Of a DNA stretch of 64,000 nt, positions 27,433-36,299 are shown one piece after another. This DNA comes from Streptomyces alanosinicus (GTDB lineage: Bacteria > Actinomycetota > Actinomycetes > Streptomycetales > Streptomycetaceae). The notes under the pieces were generated by a model. That model was not told where the DNA came from and searched no databases. It saw only the letters and a program-made list of their open reading frames with translations. Where the stretch lies: NCBI RefSeq assembly GCF_014650595.1, contig NZ_BMVG01000020.1:62001-126000 (forward strand). The letters are read 5' to 3'. The number at the start of each line of letters is the position of its first letter. Position 1 is the first letter of the stretch. The translations under genes were made by a program, and so were the position numbers.

Positions 27433-28017
27433 GTGAACTGCATGCGCCGCTACATGGCCTGTACTACCGCAAGCGTGGTGCTCACCCTCGGTGCCTTCGT
27501 GCTCGCCGCTCCGGTCCAGGCACAGACGGGCCCCGCTACTGGCATTGCCGTCGCGGGCGTCCGCCCCGACGTCACCAGCCCCACCGGCAACGGCTGCGAC
27601 GACAGCAACGGCAAGGGCAACGGGAGTGGAAACGGCTGCAGCTGCGACGACAGCAAGGGCAGCGGCAACGGGAGCGGGAACGGTTGTAGCTGCGATGACG
27701 ACAAGGGCAGCGGCAACGGGAGTGGGAACGGTTGTAGCTGCGATGACGACAAGGGCGGCAGCAACGGGAGCGGGAACGGTTGTAGCTGCGACGACGACAA
27801 GGGCAATGGCAATGGCAACGGGAACGGAAACGGCTGCAGCTGCGACGACAGCAGTGGCAACAGCTACGGCAACGACAGCGGCTGCGGCAACGGCAACGGC
27901 AACGGGAATGGCCACGGCTGCGGATGCGGCACCGCCAACAGCAGCGGCAAAGAGGTCCCCCTTGAGGACAAGAACGTTCCGAAGGTCTTGCAGCCCACGA
28001 AAATCGAGCTGTCGTAG
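27433..28017 (+). CDS. Secreted Cys/Asn/Gly-rich repeat protein
   Basis: The 194-residue product starts at GTG after AGGAGTCGGAA (ATG 27442 also possible). It has a clear signal peptide (TTASVVLTLGAFVLAAPVQA). The mature part is dominated by 16-residue repeats of CSCDDDKGSGNGSGNG, four near-identical and one longer, then GNG-rich Cys-containing sequence and an unrelated 20-residue charged tail (KEVPLEDKNVPKVLQPTKIEL). The paired Cys and Asp triplets could bind metal or form disulfide cross-links in the cell envelope. No family is recognised. The gene is surrounded by decayed genes but is itself intact. Confidence 0.7.
   Translation: MNCMRRYMACTTASVVLTLGAFVLAAPVQAQTGPATGIAVAGVRPDVTSPTGNGCDDSNGKGNGSGNGCSCDDSKGSGNGSGNGCSCDDDKGSGNGSGNGCSCDDDKGGSNGSGNGCSCDDDKGNGNGNGNGNGCSCDDSSGNSYGNDSGCGNGNGNGNGHGCGCGTANSSGKEVPLEDKNVPKVLQPTKIELS
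27637..27858 (+). repeat. 48-bp tandem coding repeats
   Basis: The Cys-x-Cys codons recur at 27637, 27685, 27733 and 27781 (48 bases apart) and at 27835 (54 apart). The units differ by a few bases, mostly in third positions, so they have been kept by selection or gene conversion and not by one recent expansion. Confidence 0.85.
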
Positions 28018-28037
28018 GGCTTGAGCCGCGTACGAGG

Positions 28038-28180
28038 TCAGCCCAGTGTGTGTGTTGCCCACTGCAGGCCGAGGCTGGCCAGCCGCTGCAACTGCGTGGT
28101 GCTCAGCCTCGCCCGCCGGGTCTTGGCGTTTGACAACAACACCCCCAGGTTGACCTCGCTGCCATCCGGAACGGTCTCGA
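28038..28180 (-). pseudogene. Helicase-associated (HA) domain fragment
   Basis: The C-terminal 35 residues of a minus-strand frame read LGVLLSNAKTRRARLSTTQLQRLASLGLQWA, the pattern of the helicase-associated domain repeated at the end of some actinobacterial DEAD/DEAH helicases. Nothing upstream continues it, so it is an isolated fragment. Confidence 0.45.
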
Positions 28181-28445
28181 CGTGGGAGCGGCTGATGGGC
28201 CCCACGCCCCGTTCGCTGCCGGAACTGTGCCAGGGGGCTGCACAGCCCCCCTTCCCACGCCACGCGCTCCGAACAGCCCACGGCCCAGACCACCCGGTCC
28301 GGGCCCGCTCGCGCACCCGCAGTCGGCACGCGATGCCGTGCCCAACGATGGCCGGGGCACCCCGGTCAGCCGCTCGGCGCGCAGGGAGGGGCAGGGCTCC
28401 GTGGGCGACCAGCTGAGGGCCGTAGGGAGTAGGCATGGACTGCGT

Positions 28446-28600
28446 CTAGACGGCCGTGCGCAGCGGCCGCACCGAGAAGCGGAAGCCCCTGATCGGACCG
28501 TGGCAGATGACCCCAGTCGGCGTGGGGATGCCGATGCCGTCACGGCAGAGTGTGAAGCCGAGCCTGGCGTAGAAGTCCGTCCAGACAAGCGCCGAGACCG
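28446..28600 (-). pseudogene. C-terminal fragment, possibly GNAT
   Basis: TDFYARLGFTLCRDGIGIPTPTGV and HGPIRGFRF resemble the last strand and tail of an acetyltransferase (FYARLGF is typical). The catalytic part is missing. The frame merges upstream into the LysR remnant, which suggests a deletion joined two genes. Confidence 0.35.
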
Positions 28601-28609
28601 GCCATGAAG

Positions 28610-28995
28610 TGGGCGTTGGACGAGGTAGGCGGTGTTGATCGGCGGGTCCTGCGGGGCCAGTGCCTTGAGGCCCGCGCCGCTCAGGAACTCTGCGGGCCCG
28701 GCCAGGTTGCACCGGAGCCACGGTGTGTCCCGGTGCCTCGCCTGTGACGCCGGCCAGTTGGTCAAGCGGGTTCGCCAGCCGCGTGGCGAGCTCGTCGGCG
28801 TGGGGTAGCGGGGTGACACCGCGGCCTCCTCGTTCGAACAGTTCGCGGCCCATGCGGTTCCCCAGCGCCCGGATCTGCACAGTGACGGGGGACTGCGGCA
28901 GTCCGAGCCGCCGGGCGGCGGCGGTGAAGGAAGCCAGGCGGTGCACCACGAGGCAGGCGCGCTGCAGGTTCAGGTCCGGTCCAGTGGACCGGACC
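28610..28995 (-). pseudogene. LysR-type regulator, N-terminal remnant
   Basis: The helix-turn-helix RACLVVHRLASFTAAARRLGLPQSPVTVQIRALGNRMG (given here as positions about 28860-28980) and FERGGRGVTPLPHADELA are typical of LysR N-termini. A frameshift near 28720 leads to CNLAGPAEFLSGAGLKALAP, the start of the effector domain, which is then cut off. The start region is also shifted. It is not functional. Confidence 0.65.
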
Positions 28996-29237
28996 CATGA
29001 CTGTCCTGATCGCTCACGGCTTCGAGCCTAGGAGATGCGCATGACCGCCACCTGCGATCCCTCCCCAAGGCGGGCATCGGTTCGTCGATACCTCGTATCG
29101 GTGTGTTCATTGGCGCGGATTCCTCGGCGGCTTTAGCTTCGAGGCAGAGGGCACTCACGTCCCCCACCGAACATGCGCCAGACCTTGCACACACTCGGCC
29201 AGGATGCGCCGACCGTCCGGAAAGCGAACTGTGAACC

Positions 29238-30158
29238 GTGAAGGCAATCGCGCTTGAAAAGTACGGCTCGTTGGACGACCTGCGGCTGGTGGACCTGCCT
29301 GAGCCCAAGGTGGCGCCCGGTGAGGTCCTCGTGCGGGTGAAGGCGGCCGGGGTCAATCCTGTCGACTGGAAACTCGCCGCCGGGTATCTGGATCCGATCA
29401 TGGAGGTCCGCTTCCCGCTGATCTCTGGCTGGGATGTCGCGGGTGTCGTGGAGCGGGTGGGGTTCGACGCCGGAGAGTTCGCCGTGGGGGACGAGGTCTT
29501 CGGCTACGTACGCAAGGACTGGGTGCAGAACGGGGCCTACGCCGAACTGGTCTCCGCCCCCGTCCGGACGCTGGCCAAGAAGCCGGCCGCGCTTGGCTGG
29601 GAGCAGGCCGCGGGGGCTCCGCTGGCCGGGCTGACCGCGTACCGGAGCATCAAGCGGGTCGGCCTGGGCAAGGGAGAGACGGTGCTGATCCACGCCGCGG
29701 CGGGCGGTGTCGGCTCGCTCGGTGTGCAGATCGCGGTCGCGCTCGGAGCCCGGGTGATCGGTACCGCGAGCGAACGGAACCACGGATTTCTGCGGGAACT
29801 GGGCGCGGAGCCGGTCACCTACGGGGACGGGCTCGTCGACCGGGTGCGGGAACTGGCTCCCGATGGGGTGGATGCGGCCCTCGACTTCGTCGGCGACGGC
29901 GCGGTGGATGTGTCGCAGCACCTGCTCAAGAGGCGCGACAGGGTCGCGTCCATCGCTGATGGCGAGGCGGCGGCGAAGGGCGGCCACTACGTATGGGTCC
30001 GCCCTGACGCGGCCGACCTGGCGGCCCTTGCCGACCTCGCGGACGCGGGGAAGCTCACGGTGCCTGTGGAGCACACGCTGCCACTGGCCGAGGCGGCTCA
30101 GGCGTGGCGCCTCGGCCAGGCGGGCCACACCCGCGGAAAGATCGTCCTGACCCTCTGA
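29238..30158 (+). CDS. NADP-dependent quinone oxidoreductase-like protein (MDR family)
   Basis: The 306-residue protein has the two-domain medium-chain reductase fold: a GroES-like N-terminus (GEVLVRVKAAGVNPVDWKLAAGY) and a Rossmann domain with AAAGGVGSLGVQIAVALGARVIGTAS. The zinc ligands of alcohol dehydrogenases are absent, as in quinone/enone reductases. GTG 29238 starts it. It would reduce quinones or enones with NADPH. Confidence 0.9.
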   Translation: MKAIALEKYGSLDDLRLVDLPEPKVAPGEVLVRVKAAGVNPVDWKLAAGYLDPIMEVRFPLISGWDVAGVVERVGFDAGEFAVGDEVFGYVRKDWVQNGAYAELVSAPVRTLAKKPAALGWEQAAGAPLAGLTAYRSIKRVGLGKGETVLIHAAAGGVGSLGVQIAVALGARVIGTASERNHGFLRELGAEPVTYGDGLVDRVRELAPDGVDAALDFVGDGAVDVSQHLLKRRDRVASIADGEAAAKGGHYVWVRPDAADLAALADLADAGKLTVPVEHTLPLAEAAQAWRLGQAGHTRGKIVLTL

Positions 30159-30197
30159 CCTCGCCTGCCGTGATGGGCAGCAGCCATCGCGAGCCCG

Positions 30198-30410
30198 GTG
30201 GGCGGCAAGATCCCGCTCGACCCGGAGAGCCTGACGTGGCGGAATCTGGACGACCTGGTCACCCGCAAGCGATATCTGGACCGGGCCTTCATGAACCGCC
30301 TGGAGGGCACCATGAAGGTCTCCGAGGCGAAGGTGGACGACTACGACGCCATCCATCTCATCGGCGGCCACGGCGTCATGTTCGACTTCCCGCAGAGCGA
30401 TCCCGGGCGG
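30198..30410 (+). pseudogene. DJ-1/PfpI-family fragment
   Basis: GGKIPLDPESLTWRNL, then DRAFMNRLEGTMKVSEAKVDDYDAIHLIGGHGVMFDFPQS correspond to an internal third of a DJ-1/PfpI (Hsp31-like) protein. The N-terminus and the catalytic Cys region are missing, and the frame runs into unrelated sequence at about 30410. Confidence 0.6.
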
Positions 30411-30439
30411 TGTCCTCGTGGGCGTGCAGGGGGCAGATG

Positions 30440-31028
30440 CTATAGGGATGTGGGTCCAGGGCAATGTCCGCTCGAAGGCGGTACTGGCCGGGGTCGCGCT
30501 GGAACTGTGCGACCTGGTCCGCCCAGGCGCGGCGTCCCGTAGTTGGCAGCGGCGCAGGTGGAGGCAGTAGGCGGAGGTGGCGTACCCGGCGCCGACAGTG
30601 GACTGCCACCAGAACTGGGCGCCTTCTTCCTGCTGGGTCAGGTCGAGCAGGCAGGCGAAGATCGGGGCGCCGTCGGGGTCGATGGAGCGGGCCGTTGACG
30701 AGTCGGGCCACGTAGGACGCTGCCTCGGTGGGCGTTGTTGACGGATTAGGACAGGGCGTTCAGGTCCGCTGTCGCCTGCGCGAAGCAGGGTGTGGGACGG
30801 CGCTGCGGGGGGTCTGCGGGGCGAGGTAGGGGCGTGTCGCCGCAGTGCCGCTGAGCCAGTACGTGGGGGAGCTCCAGATCGAGCAGGTTCTCCCAGCGTG
30901 TGCGGGACAGCTCGGCGGCGATGCGCCGGCGGCGCCCTGGCGGAGTTGTAGTCGTCGCGCTCGCTGTCCAGGACGAGGGTGTCGGCAAGTCCTTCGTCGA
31001 GGGACGTTAGGGTGCATCGGATGGTCAC
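30440..31028 (-). pseudogene. Decayed hypothetical Streptomyces protein
   Basis: Minus-strand pieces in different frames read, in order, LADTLVLDSERDDYN, RIAAELSRTRWENLLDLELPHVL, then GAPIFACLLDLTQQEEGAQFWWQSTVGAGYATSAYCLHL. The EGAQFWWQ...AAAYCL pattern recalls uncharacterised Streptomyces proteins beginning with a regulator-like N-terminus. At least two frameshifts separate the pieces. Confidence 0.4.
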
Positions 31029-31088
31029 CAGCCGGGGAACCGGACCAGCGCGATGCTATGTCCGTACGAGACGGTATCGTCTCCCGGC

Positions 31089-31457
31089 GTGACCGACACC
31101 GACGCGCCCCGGGCCAATCGCGACCTGCTCATCGGGTCTTGGATCTTCGCGATCCCGGCAATCTGCGGCTTCCTCCTGGCGCTCGGCCTGATGCTCGTCC
31201 CGCCGTCCTACGACAACAACGGGGCCTTCCAGGAGCCGATGTCGTGCGGCGTGCCCGCACTGTTCGACCAGCAGGCGTTCACAAAGCAGGAGTACGGCTC
31301 CGACGCCGGGCTCGACGAGCTCGGCACATCCGGATGCGCCGCGACGGTCTCCGCCCGGGAGCACCAGGCGGTCGGCGCCCTCGCTGTGGCCACCCCGCTC
31401 GGCCTGCTCGCATTGGCCCTCCACCTGCACCGCCGTACGGCTCCGGCCTGCTCTTGA
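31089..31457 (+). CDS. Small membrane protein ending at an IS border
   Basis: From GTG 31089 the 122-residue product has two membrane helices (IFAIPAICGFLLALGLMLV and AVGALAVATPLGLLALALHL) around an extracellular loop with three Cys. Its TGA lies inside the terminal repeat of the IS630-type element that begins at 31454, so the native C-terminus may have been replaced. Function unknown. Confidence 0.55.
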   Translation: MTDTDAPRANRDLLIGSWIFAIPAICGFLLALGLMLVPPSYDNNGAFQEPMSCGVPALFDQQAFTKQEYGSDAGLDELGTSGCAATVSAREHQAVGALAVATPLGLLALALHLHRRTAPACS

Positions 31458-31523
31458 ACTTGATCGGGTGATGTCGGTCCTGTTTGCCTGAGGGCGATCG
31501 GTTGGCTTCGGTAGCCCTGTTGT

Positions 31524-31909
31524 ATGAGATATGCGCAGGGCGGTGGGCTGAACGACGCCGGGAGGGCTACGCGGGAGCGGATTCGACTGGAGGCAGCGGA
31601 ACGCTTCAGGCGCGCGGGAACGAACCGGGAGATCGCCGCCGCGTTGCGGGTGAGTGAGCGGTCAGTGGAGCGGTGGCGCCGGGCCTGGCACGAAGGTGTG
31701 GAGGCCGGGGTCCTGTCGAAGGGCTCGCCGGGCCGCCCGAGGCTCAGTCCGGCACAAATGAACAGGCTGGAACGTGAGTTGGGGCGTGGCCCGCTCCTCC
31801 ACGGCTGGACGGATCAGCGGTCAAGCGCGAGATCGGCAACGTCGCCGCGGCCGATCCGGGCCAGATCGACGGCTGTCTCACAGGCACCGGCCCGATCATG
31901 GATGGCTGA
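31524..31909 (+). pseudogene. IS630-type transposase with internal deletion
   Basis: It begins 70 bases inside the element with MRYAQGGGLNDAGRATRE, a helix-turn-helix (TNREIAAALRVSERSVERWRR) and LHGWTDQR. It then jumps, with a frame change at about 31820, to VKREIGNVAAADPGQIDGCLTGTG, which aligns with the C-terminal VKRDIGYLTAADLSQI...IDGCLAGT of the element at 43353. The whole DDE catalytic core is missing. Confidence 0.75.
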
Positions 31910-31982
31910 CCGGCATTCAGTTGTTTCACGCCACCAAAAAGTCATGGCAGGGGGGCCAGCACCCGTCGTAGGGTCAGTCGGC

Positions 31983-32528
31983 ATGGCCGGTAGTCATCAC
32001 GACAAGTGTGTTTTTCCTGAACTCAAAACCGACGTCGCCAGATTGACGTTGCGTGCGCTCACTGCCGAGCAAGCCGATGAATACTACGCGCTCATCGACC
32101 GAAATCGCGAGCACCTCACCCAGCACGGCGACTACCAGGCGCTGGCCGCATCGGACCACCAGACGGCACATGCCGAGCTGCTCAACGATCCCAATCCTTC
32201 CCTCCGTTGCGGCATCCTCCTTGACAGCGCCCTCATCGGCCGCGTTGACCTTGTGGCTGTCAACCCACCCAAGTACGGCTTCGGATACTGGCTCGACCAC
32301 GAGGCAACGGGACATGGATACGCCACGGCAGCCTGCCGTGCGCTGATCGAGTACGGAGCCACTGTGTTGGGCGCCACCGATGTGTTCGCGGGCGTCACCC
32401 ACGGAAATGACAAGAGTGGCGCCGTGTTGATCCGGCTCGGCTTCAGGGCCGCCGAGGTCTTCGAGGCCTACACCCGATACCACCGGTCCCTGGTCGCCTC
32501 GCCCTGCGCGTATCCCACACAACGCTGA
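31983..32528 (+). CDS. GNAT acetyltransferase carried inside the IS630-type element
   Basis: The 181-residue enzyme is a complete RimJ/RimL-type GNAT: RLTLRALTAEQADEYYALIDRNREHL, then GYWLDHEATGHGYATAACRALIEY (acetyl-CoA loop) and NDKSGAVLIRLGFRA. It starts 74 bases after the transposase stop and ends 58 bases before the right inverted repeat. This is where the other element has its passenger gene. The codon use is slightly less GC-rich than its neighbours, as expected for imported DNA. The substrate is unknown. Confidence 0.85.
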   Translation: MAGSHHDKCVFPELKTDVARLTLRALTAEQADEYYALIDRNREHLTQHGDYQALAASDHQTAHAELLNDPNPSLRCGILLDSALIGRVDLVAVNPPKYGFGYWLDHEATGHGYATAACRALIEYGATVLGATDVFAGVTHGNDKSGAVLIRLGFRAAEVFEAYTRYHRSLVASPCAYPTQR

Positions 32529-32588
32529 GATCGGACCGAACCGGCCGCCGCTCGGCGAACGGGCCCGACATCACCCAGTCAACTTCAG

Positions 32589-32974
32589 CAGTACTCTGAG
32601 GAAGAGATAGTGCTTCCGGTGTCCCGGGCGGCGGTCGCGCTGTCCCGCCCGGCGGATGCCGAGTGGTCGGGCCTGCGAGTCTGCCCGACAGCCGACGCGT
32701 TGGCGACCTTCGTCGCAGTAGGCCTGGGAGGCCGGGTCACCGAGCGCCGCGAACGCCGATAGGACCCTCGGCAGCAGGTACTGAAAGACCGGCGGGTTCG
32801 GCATTGCCGGCGTCGGCCGCTTGGGCTGAGCTGACCCGATCGTGCGCCGAGCGGACGGCGTACACCTCTGCTGTGCGTTACTGGTGTGCGGGCCACCTCC
32901 GCGTGCACGGAGGTAGACCGTACCCGCGCGACACCACCGTCCGACACAAGACGCCCGCTCCGCGCATGCGGAGG
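32589..32974. other. Gap without a recognised gene
   Basis: The 386 bases between the IS630-type end and the next GNAT show short coding-like traces on the minus strand (FQYLLPRVLSAFAALGDPASQAYCDEGRQRV) that match no family I know and lack a start. Otherwise nothing is seen. Confidence 0.3.
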
Positions 32975-33490
32975 TCACCCGTACGTCGTTTTTTCGAAGA
33001 GCGTGAACGACTTGGGTGCACCGCCCGGCTGCGGCTTACCTGCTTTGTGGCCGACGACCCGGTAACCGGCGTCCAGGTAGTAGGCGTTCAGGCGCGCGTT
33101 GCCGGCCAGACAGTCCAGACGCACGAACGACCGCCCCGCCGCAGCAACGCGGCGCTCCGCAGCACGCAGCAGAAAACGCCCCGTCCCCGGCCTGGCGCTG
33201 CTGCGGTCCACCATCAGCCGATGCACATAGCCGGCTACCGGCGGCTGCGGTCCCCAGGCGTCCTCGTCTTCCCACCACAGTTCCCAGGCTCCCGCCACGC
33301 GGCCGTCGGCCTCGGCGAGCCAGACCTCGCCATTCGCCATGGTCTTGCGGAAGTGGTCCTCGCCCAGCTGGCCGGGCTGCCACTGGCCGGTGATTCCCTG
33401 GGCGAGCATCCATCGGGCAGCGTCGTCGCGCAGACGAACGAGGGTGGCGAGGTCGGCGTCGCCCGCGAGGCGGAAGTGCAGATCGTTCAC
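32975..33490 (-). CDS. GNAT-family N-acetyltransferase
   Basis: The 171-residue product reads VNDLHFRLAGDADLATLVRLRDDAA at its start (GTG 33490) and contains VHRLMVDRSSARPGTGRFLLRAAERR (acetyl-CoA loop) and RLNAYYLDAGYRVVG at its end. It is complete. It ends about 390 bases from the IS630-type element and starts 100 bases from an IS701-type element. Confidence 0.85.
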   Translation of the reverse strand: MNDLHFRLAGDADLATLVRLRDDAARWMLAQGITGQWQPGQLGEDHFRKTMANGEVWLAEADGRVAGAWELWWEDEDAWGPQPPVAGYVHRLMVDRSSARPGTGRFLLRAAERRVAAAGRSFVRLDCLAGNARLNAYYLDAGYRVVGHKAGKPQPGGAPKSFTLFEKTTYG

Positions 33491-33596
33491 ATCGCGATCC
33501 TCGCACGGACCCGTACGAGCGCTCGACGCTGTTCCTCCCGGTCGAGCGCCAGCGTTGTCAGTCCTCATCGACAATCTCAAGCTGTCTGATCGCTAG

Positions 33597-34785
33597 TACT
33601 GCAACGCTGCTTGTTCTGAGTGCTGGGCAGTTTCCAGGGGTTGTGTCCGCGTCGTCTGTAGTGGCTGATGCGGGCCTGGTGCTGGCGTCGTCGTCGCCAG
33701 TGTGACCGGGGCAGGATGTCGGCGACCGGAGTAGGGCGTCGATCGGCGAGGCGGGTGATTAAGCGTCGGGTCTCGGCGAGGCTGAGGTGGATGGGCTGGG
33801 AGGTTCCGTTTCTGCTTTCTCAGTGTCCAGCTCTCGGGCCCGCAGGACGGTCAGGCAGGCGTGGGCGGCCATGGCCAGGGTCATGTGGCGGTGCCAGCCG
33901 GGATAGCGGCGGACCTGGTAATCGTCCAGGCCGCACTCCTGCTTCGCCGTCTGGAAGCACTCCTCAACAGCCCATCGGCTGCCTGCGATGCGGATCAGCT
34001 CGTCCAGCGTGGTCTGGGCCGCACAGTAGGCGATGTAGTAGGAGACCTCCTCGGGCCTGCTCACACTGCGACGGGCGAGAACCCGGTACCGGCGGTCCTC
34101 ACGGTGCCAGGGCCTCACGGTGCAGGGTGTCACCTCGACGCGGGCCCAGTCATGGATCCGCCGGCCGTGAGCTCCCTCGCCGCAGGAACGGCGCTTCCAC
34201 TTCTGCCGGGGCAGACCGGGGAACAGGTCGTGGACGGGATGGTCGATGGACCAGCGGGTGACGACGGTGTCGTGCCGGGTGGTGGCCATGACGTGGAAGA
34301 TGTCCGCCTGCTCCGGCTCGGACCGCCAGCCCTTGCTGAAGCCATAGGCGGCCTCCGCCGTCACCCAGCCGAACGGGATCTTCTCGGTGATGGCGCGGCG
34401 GACCATCACCTCGGCTGTCGCCACCTTCGTAGATCAGGACGGCATCCTGGTCGCCGAGGTTCTCGACGACGTAGTCACGCAGGTCGTCCAGAACCTCGTC
34501 GGCGTCCCACCCGATCCGGTTCAGCAGCCGGTGGATACGATCGGGACCGGCATGCCCGGCCTCCTCCGCCAGCGTCCAGCCGTTCTTCCGCTCCAGCGGA
34601 GCAACCCAACCCCCGCATAGAGGCCAGCGCCGACTGACGCGGCTCTTCCCGGCCGAACCGGTGCACGAACCGCTCGTGCACCGCCTTGAGTTCACTCGCC
34701 CACAATCTGACATCAGCAAGGTCCCCACCCATAACCAGACCAACGTCCGAGCTGGCCACCAGTCACGGCAAACACCGTTGCAGTA
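33597..34785 (-). mobile_element. IS701-type insertion sequence
   Basis: The 1.19-kb element has inverted ends TACTGCAACG / CGTTGCAGTA and is flanked by CTAG on the left and CTAA on the right. Both fit the YTAR target expected for IS701-type elements, with one later change. It contains one frameshifted transposase gene. Confidence 0.8.
33759..34759 (-). pseudogene. IS701-type transposase, frameshifted
   Basis: The N-terminal part is MASSDVGLVMGGDLADVRLWASELKAVHERFVHRFGR, then PLERKNGWTLAEEAGHAGPDRIHRLLNRIGWDADEVLDDLRDYV in a second frame. The C-terminal part is ITEKIPFGWVTAEAAYGFSKGWR and ELIRIAGSRWAVEECFQTAKQECGLDDYQVRRYPGWHRH in a third. At least two frameshifts break it, so it is inactive. 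Confidence 0.75.
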
Positions 34786-34831
34786 CTAAGGTGAACTCAG
34801 CTGAGCCGGGCACCAGTTGATACGGGAGGAC

Positions 34832-35332
34832 ATGATGGCTGCGGACGACGCCGACGGTACTTACGGCAAGCTGCTCGCCCTGCTCGACGAACACGGGGCC
34901 GCCTACCGGGTGATCGAACATGACCCGGAGGGCGGCACCGAGGCGGTCAGCCGGCTCCGTGGCCACGCCCTGGGTCAGGCAGCCAAGTGCATCATTGCGA
35001 TGGTGAAGATCGGCAAGAAGGAAAAGCGCTACGCCCTGGTGGTCGTACCGGGAAACAAGCGGATCGACCTGGCGGCGGTGAAGGCGCTCTACGGCGGCAC
35101 CTACGTCTCCTTCGCCTCTCCCGACATCGCCGAGGAACTCGCGAAGTCGCCGAGCGGCACCATTCTTCCGTTCTCCTTCGACGACCGGCTGGAGTTGATC
35201 GTCGACCCCGGGCTGCTGGTGCACCCCGAGTTCTACTTCAACGCCGCCCGCCTCGACCGGTCCCTTGCACTGTCCACGGCCGACTACCGGTCCATCGCCG
35301 AGCCCCGGGTGGAGCCGGTGTCGCTGGACTGA
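34832..35332 (+). CDS. YbaK/prolyl-tRNA editing-type domain protein
   Basis: The product is a stand-alone YbaK/ProX-like domain: YRVIEHDPEGGTEAVSRLRGHALGQAAKCIIAMV, then KRYALVVVPGNKRIDLAAVKALYG. The conserved Lys in AAKC fits the editing site. Such proteins hydrolyse mischarged aminoacyl-tRNA. Two adjacent ATGs (34832, 34835) follow GGGAGG; the second has better spacing. It is intact just outside the IS701-type element. Confidence 0.8.
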   Translation: MMAADDADGTYGKLLALLDEHGAAYRVIEHDPEGGTEAVSRLRGHALGQAAKCIIAMVKIGKKEKRYALVVVPGNKRIDLAAVKALYGGTYVSFASPDIAEELAKSPSGTILPFSFDDRLELIVDPGLLVHPEFYFNAARLDRSLALSTADYRSIAEPRVEPVSLD

Positions 35333-35354
35333 CATGGCGTCGGCGTCGCCGGCC

Positions 35355-35590
35355 TCACTGGATCGACGGGGTGAGCGCCAGGGCCATGCCGAGTCCGACG
35401 AGTACGGTGCCGATCACTTTGTTCAGCACGGCCTGCCGTTGCAGCAGCCGGGCACGCAGGCTCTGATTGGAGAAGAGGGTCGCGGCCAGCGCGAACCAGG
35501 CCAGGTGGGCGACCGACATGAACAGGCCGTATCCGATCTGCTGGGTGACCGGGGTGTCGGCGCTGACCATCTGGGTGTAGGTGTCATGGC
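35355..35590 (-). pseudogene. LysE-family exporter, C-terminal remnant
   Basis: Only the end of a LysE/RhtB-type amino-acid exporter is present: YGLFMSVAHLAWFALAATLFS, then LLQRQAVLNKVIGTVLVGLGMALAL. The first 60 percent, with the family signature, is replaced by unrelated sequence at about 35590. Confidence 0.65.
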
Positions 35591-35671
35591 TGAATTGTTG
35601 GCATCGGCCTTTCTGTGCCGGTGTGCCAAGGACGCCACGAACAACCCTCCACGGGCCGCTGGGGCACCCCC

Positions 35672-35945
35672 TCAGGACCCACTCCACCTCGGATCCGCTG
35701 GTGCGCAGCGACACCGAGTCGTCCCGTCCCGCATAACCTCAGGCCTGCGCTGGCGTTCGGTGTCAATCGCCGGCTGCTGCCGCTCCAGCTTGAGCGGCAG
35801 CAGCCGGCGCAGCCCTTCGTACCGCAGCCGGCCGACCCGGTACGAGGTGATCAGCCCGTTCTCCTCCAGCGGCATCCCCGGGAGGCTGGATCACCGTGTT
35901 GCCTCGGTCGCCGAGGACGCCGTCGTGATTCATCCAGAGCGACAC
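35672..35945 (-). pseudogene. Unrecognised remnant spanning a large hairpin
   Basis: Two minus-strand frames look like one protein: SLWMNHDGVLGDRGNTVIQPPG then MPLEENGLITSYRVGRLRYEGLRRLLPLKLERQQPA. The frameshift falls at the PPG/MPLEE junction. The family is not recognised. The rest of 35591-36299 shows nothing coding. Confidence 0.3.
35769..35808. terminator. Perfect 17-bp stem hairpin
   Basis: GCCGGCTGCTGCCGCTC and its exact complement are separated by six bases (CAGCTT). No T-run follows, but Streptomyces terminators often lack one; it could stop transcription in either direction. An origin as a small duplicated insertion is also possible. Confidence 0.5.
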
Positions 35946-36299
35946 CTACAGCTTGCTTGTGCCGTGGACGCACTGCACCAGGTCCTTGCGCAGGGACCGG
36001 CCGCCTCGGCGCCCCCGCCGCGCATCGGGGAGCCGGCCCCGGCCGTCGCAAGCGCGCGGCCGTCGGGTCGGGGCCCGCGGTGCCGGCCCCGACGGCGGGC
36101 CGTGACGTCCCGTCCGCCCGGGTCGTTCAACCGGTGAAGTGCCCCTCGGCTTCCGGCGTTCGGGCCGAGCGGCGTCTCAACGCCCGGCCCCCCACTCGCG
36201 CGTGTCGCAGCCGGGCGCCGAAGGGTCGTTCCTCCCCAGCCGCCTCGCGGAGGAACGGTCCTTCGCCGTCCCACAGTCGGGCCGGCCCCCGAGTCTGTG

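Larger units (their letters stand above)
31454..32588 (+). mobile_element. IS630-type element 1, internally deleted, with a GNAT passenger
   Basis: The 1.1-kb unit is bounded by inverted ends that match at 19 of 22 positions (31456-31477 against 32565-32586; core GGGTGATGTCGG). The same ends flank the element at 42917. Inside are a deleted transposase gene and an intact acetyltransferase gene in the same orientation, downstream of the transposase stop. A TA target duplication is not conserved at the edges. With most of the DDE domain gone it could only move in trans. Confidence 0.75.

Noticed and set aside
27637..27858. CRISPR-like array of 48-base repeats
   Set aside because: Repeats are back to back without spacers, in frame with a secreted protein, and no cas genes are nearby.
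31524..32528. Fusion of an IS transposase N-terminus to a GNAT in one 334-residue ORF
   Set aside because: The continuous frame is accidental: the transposase C-terminus lies in another frame with its own stop at 31909, and the GNAT has its own ATG at 31983.
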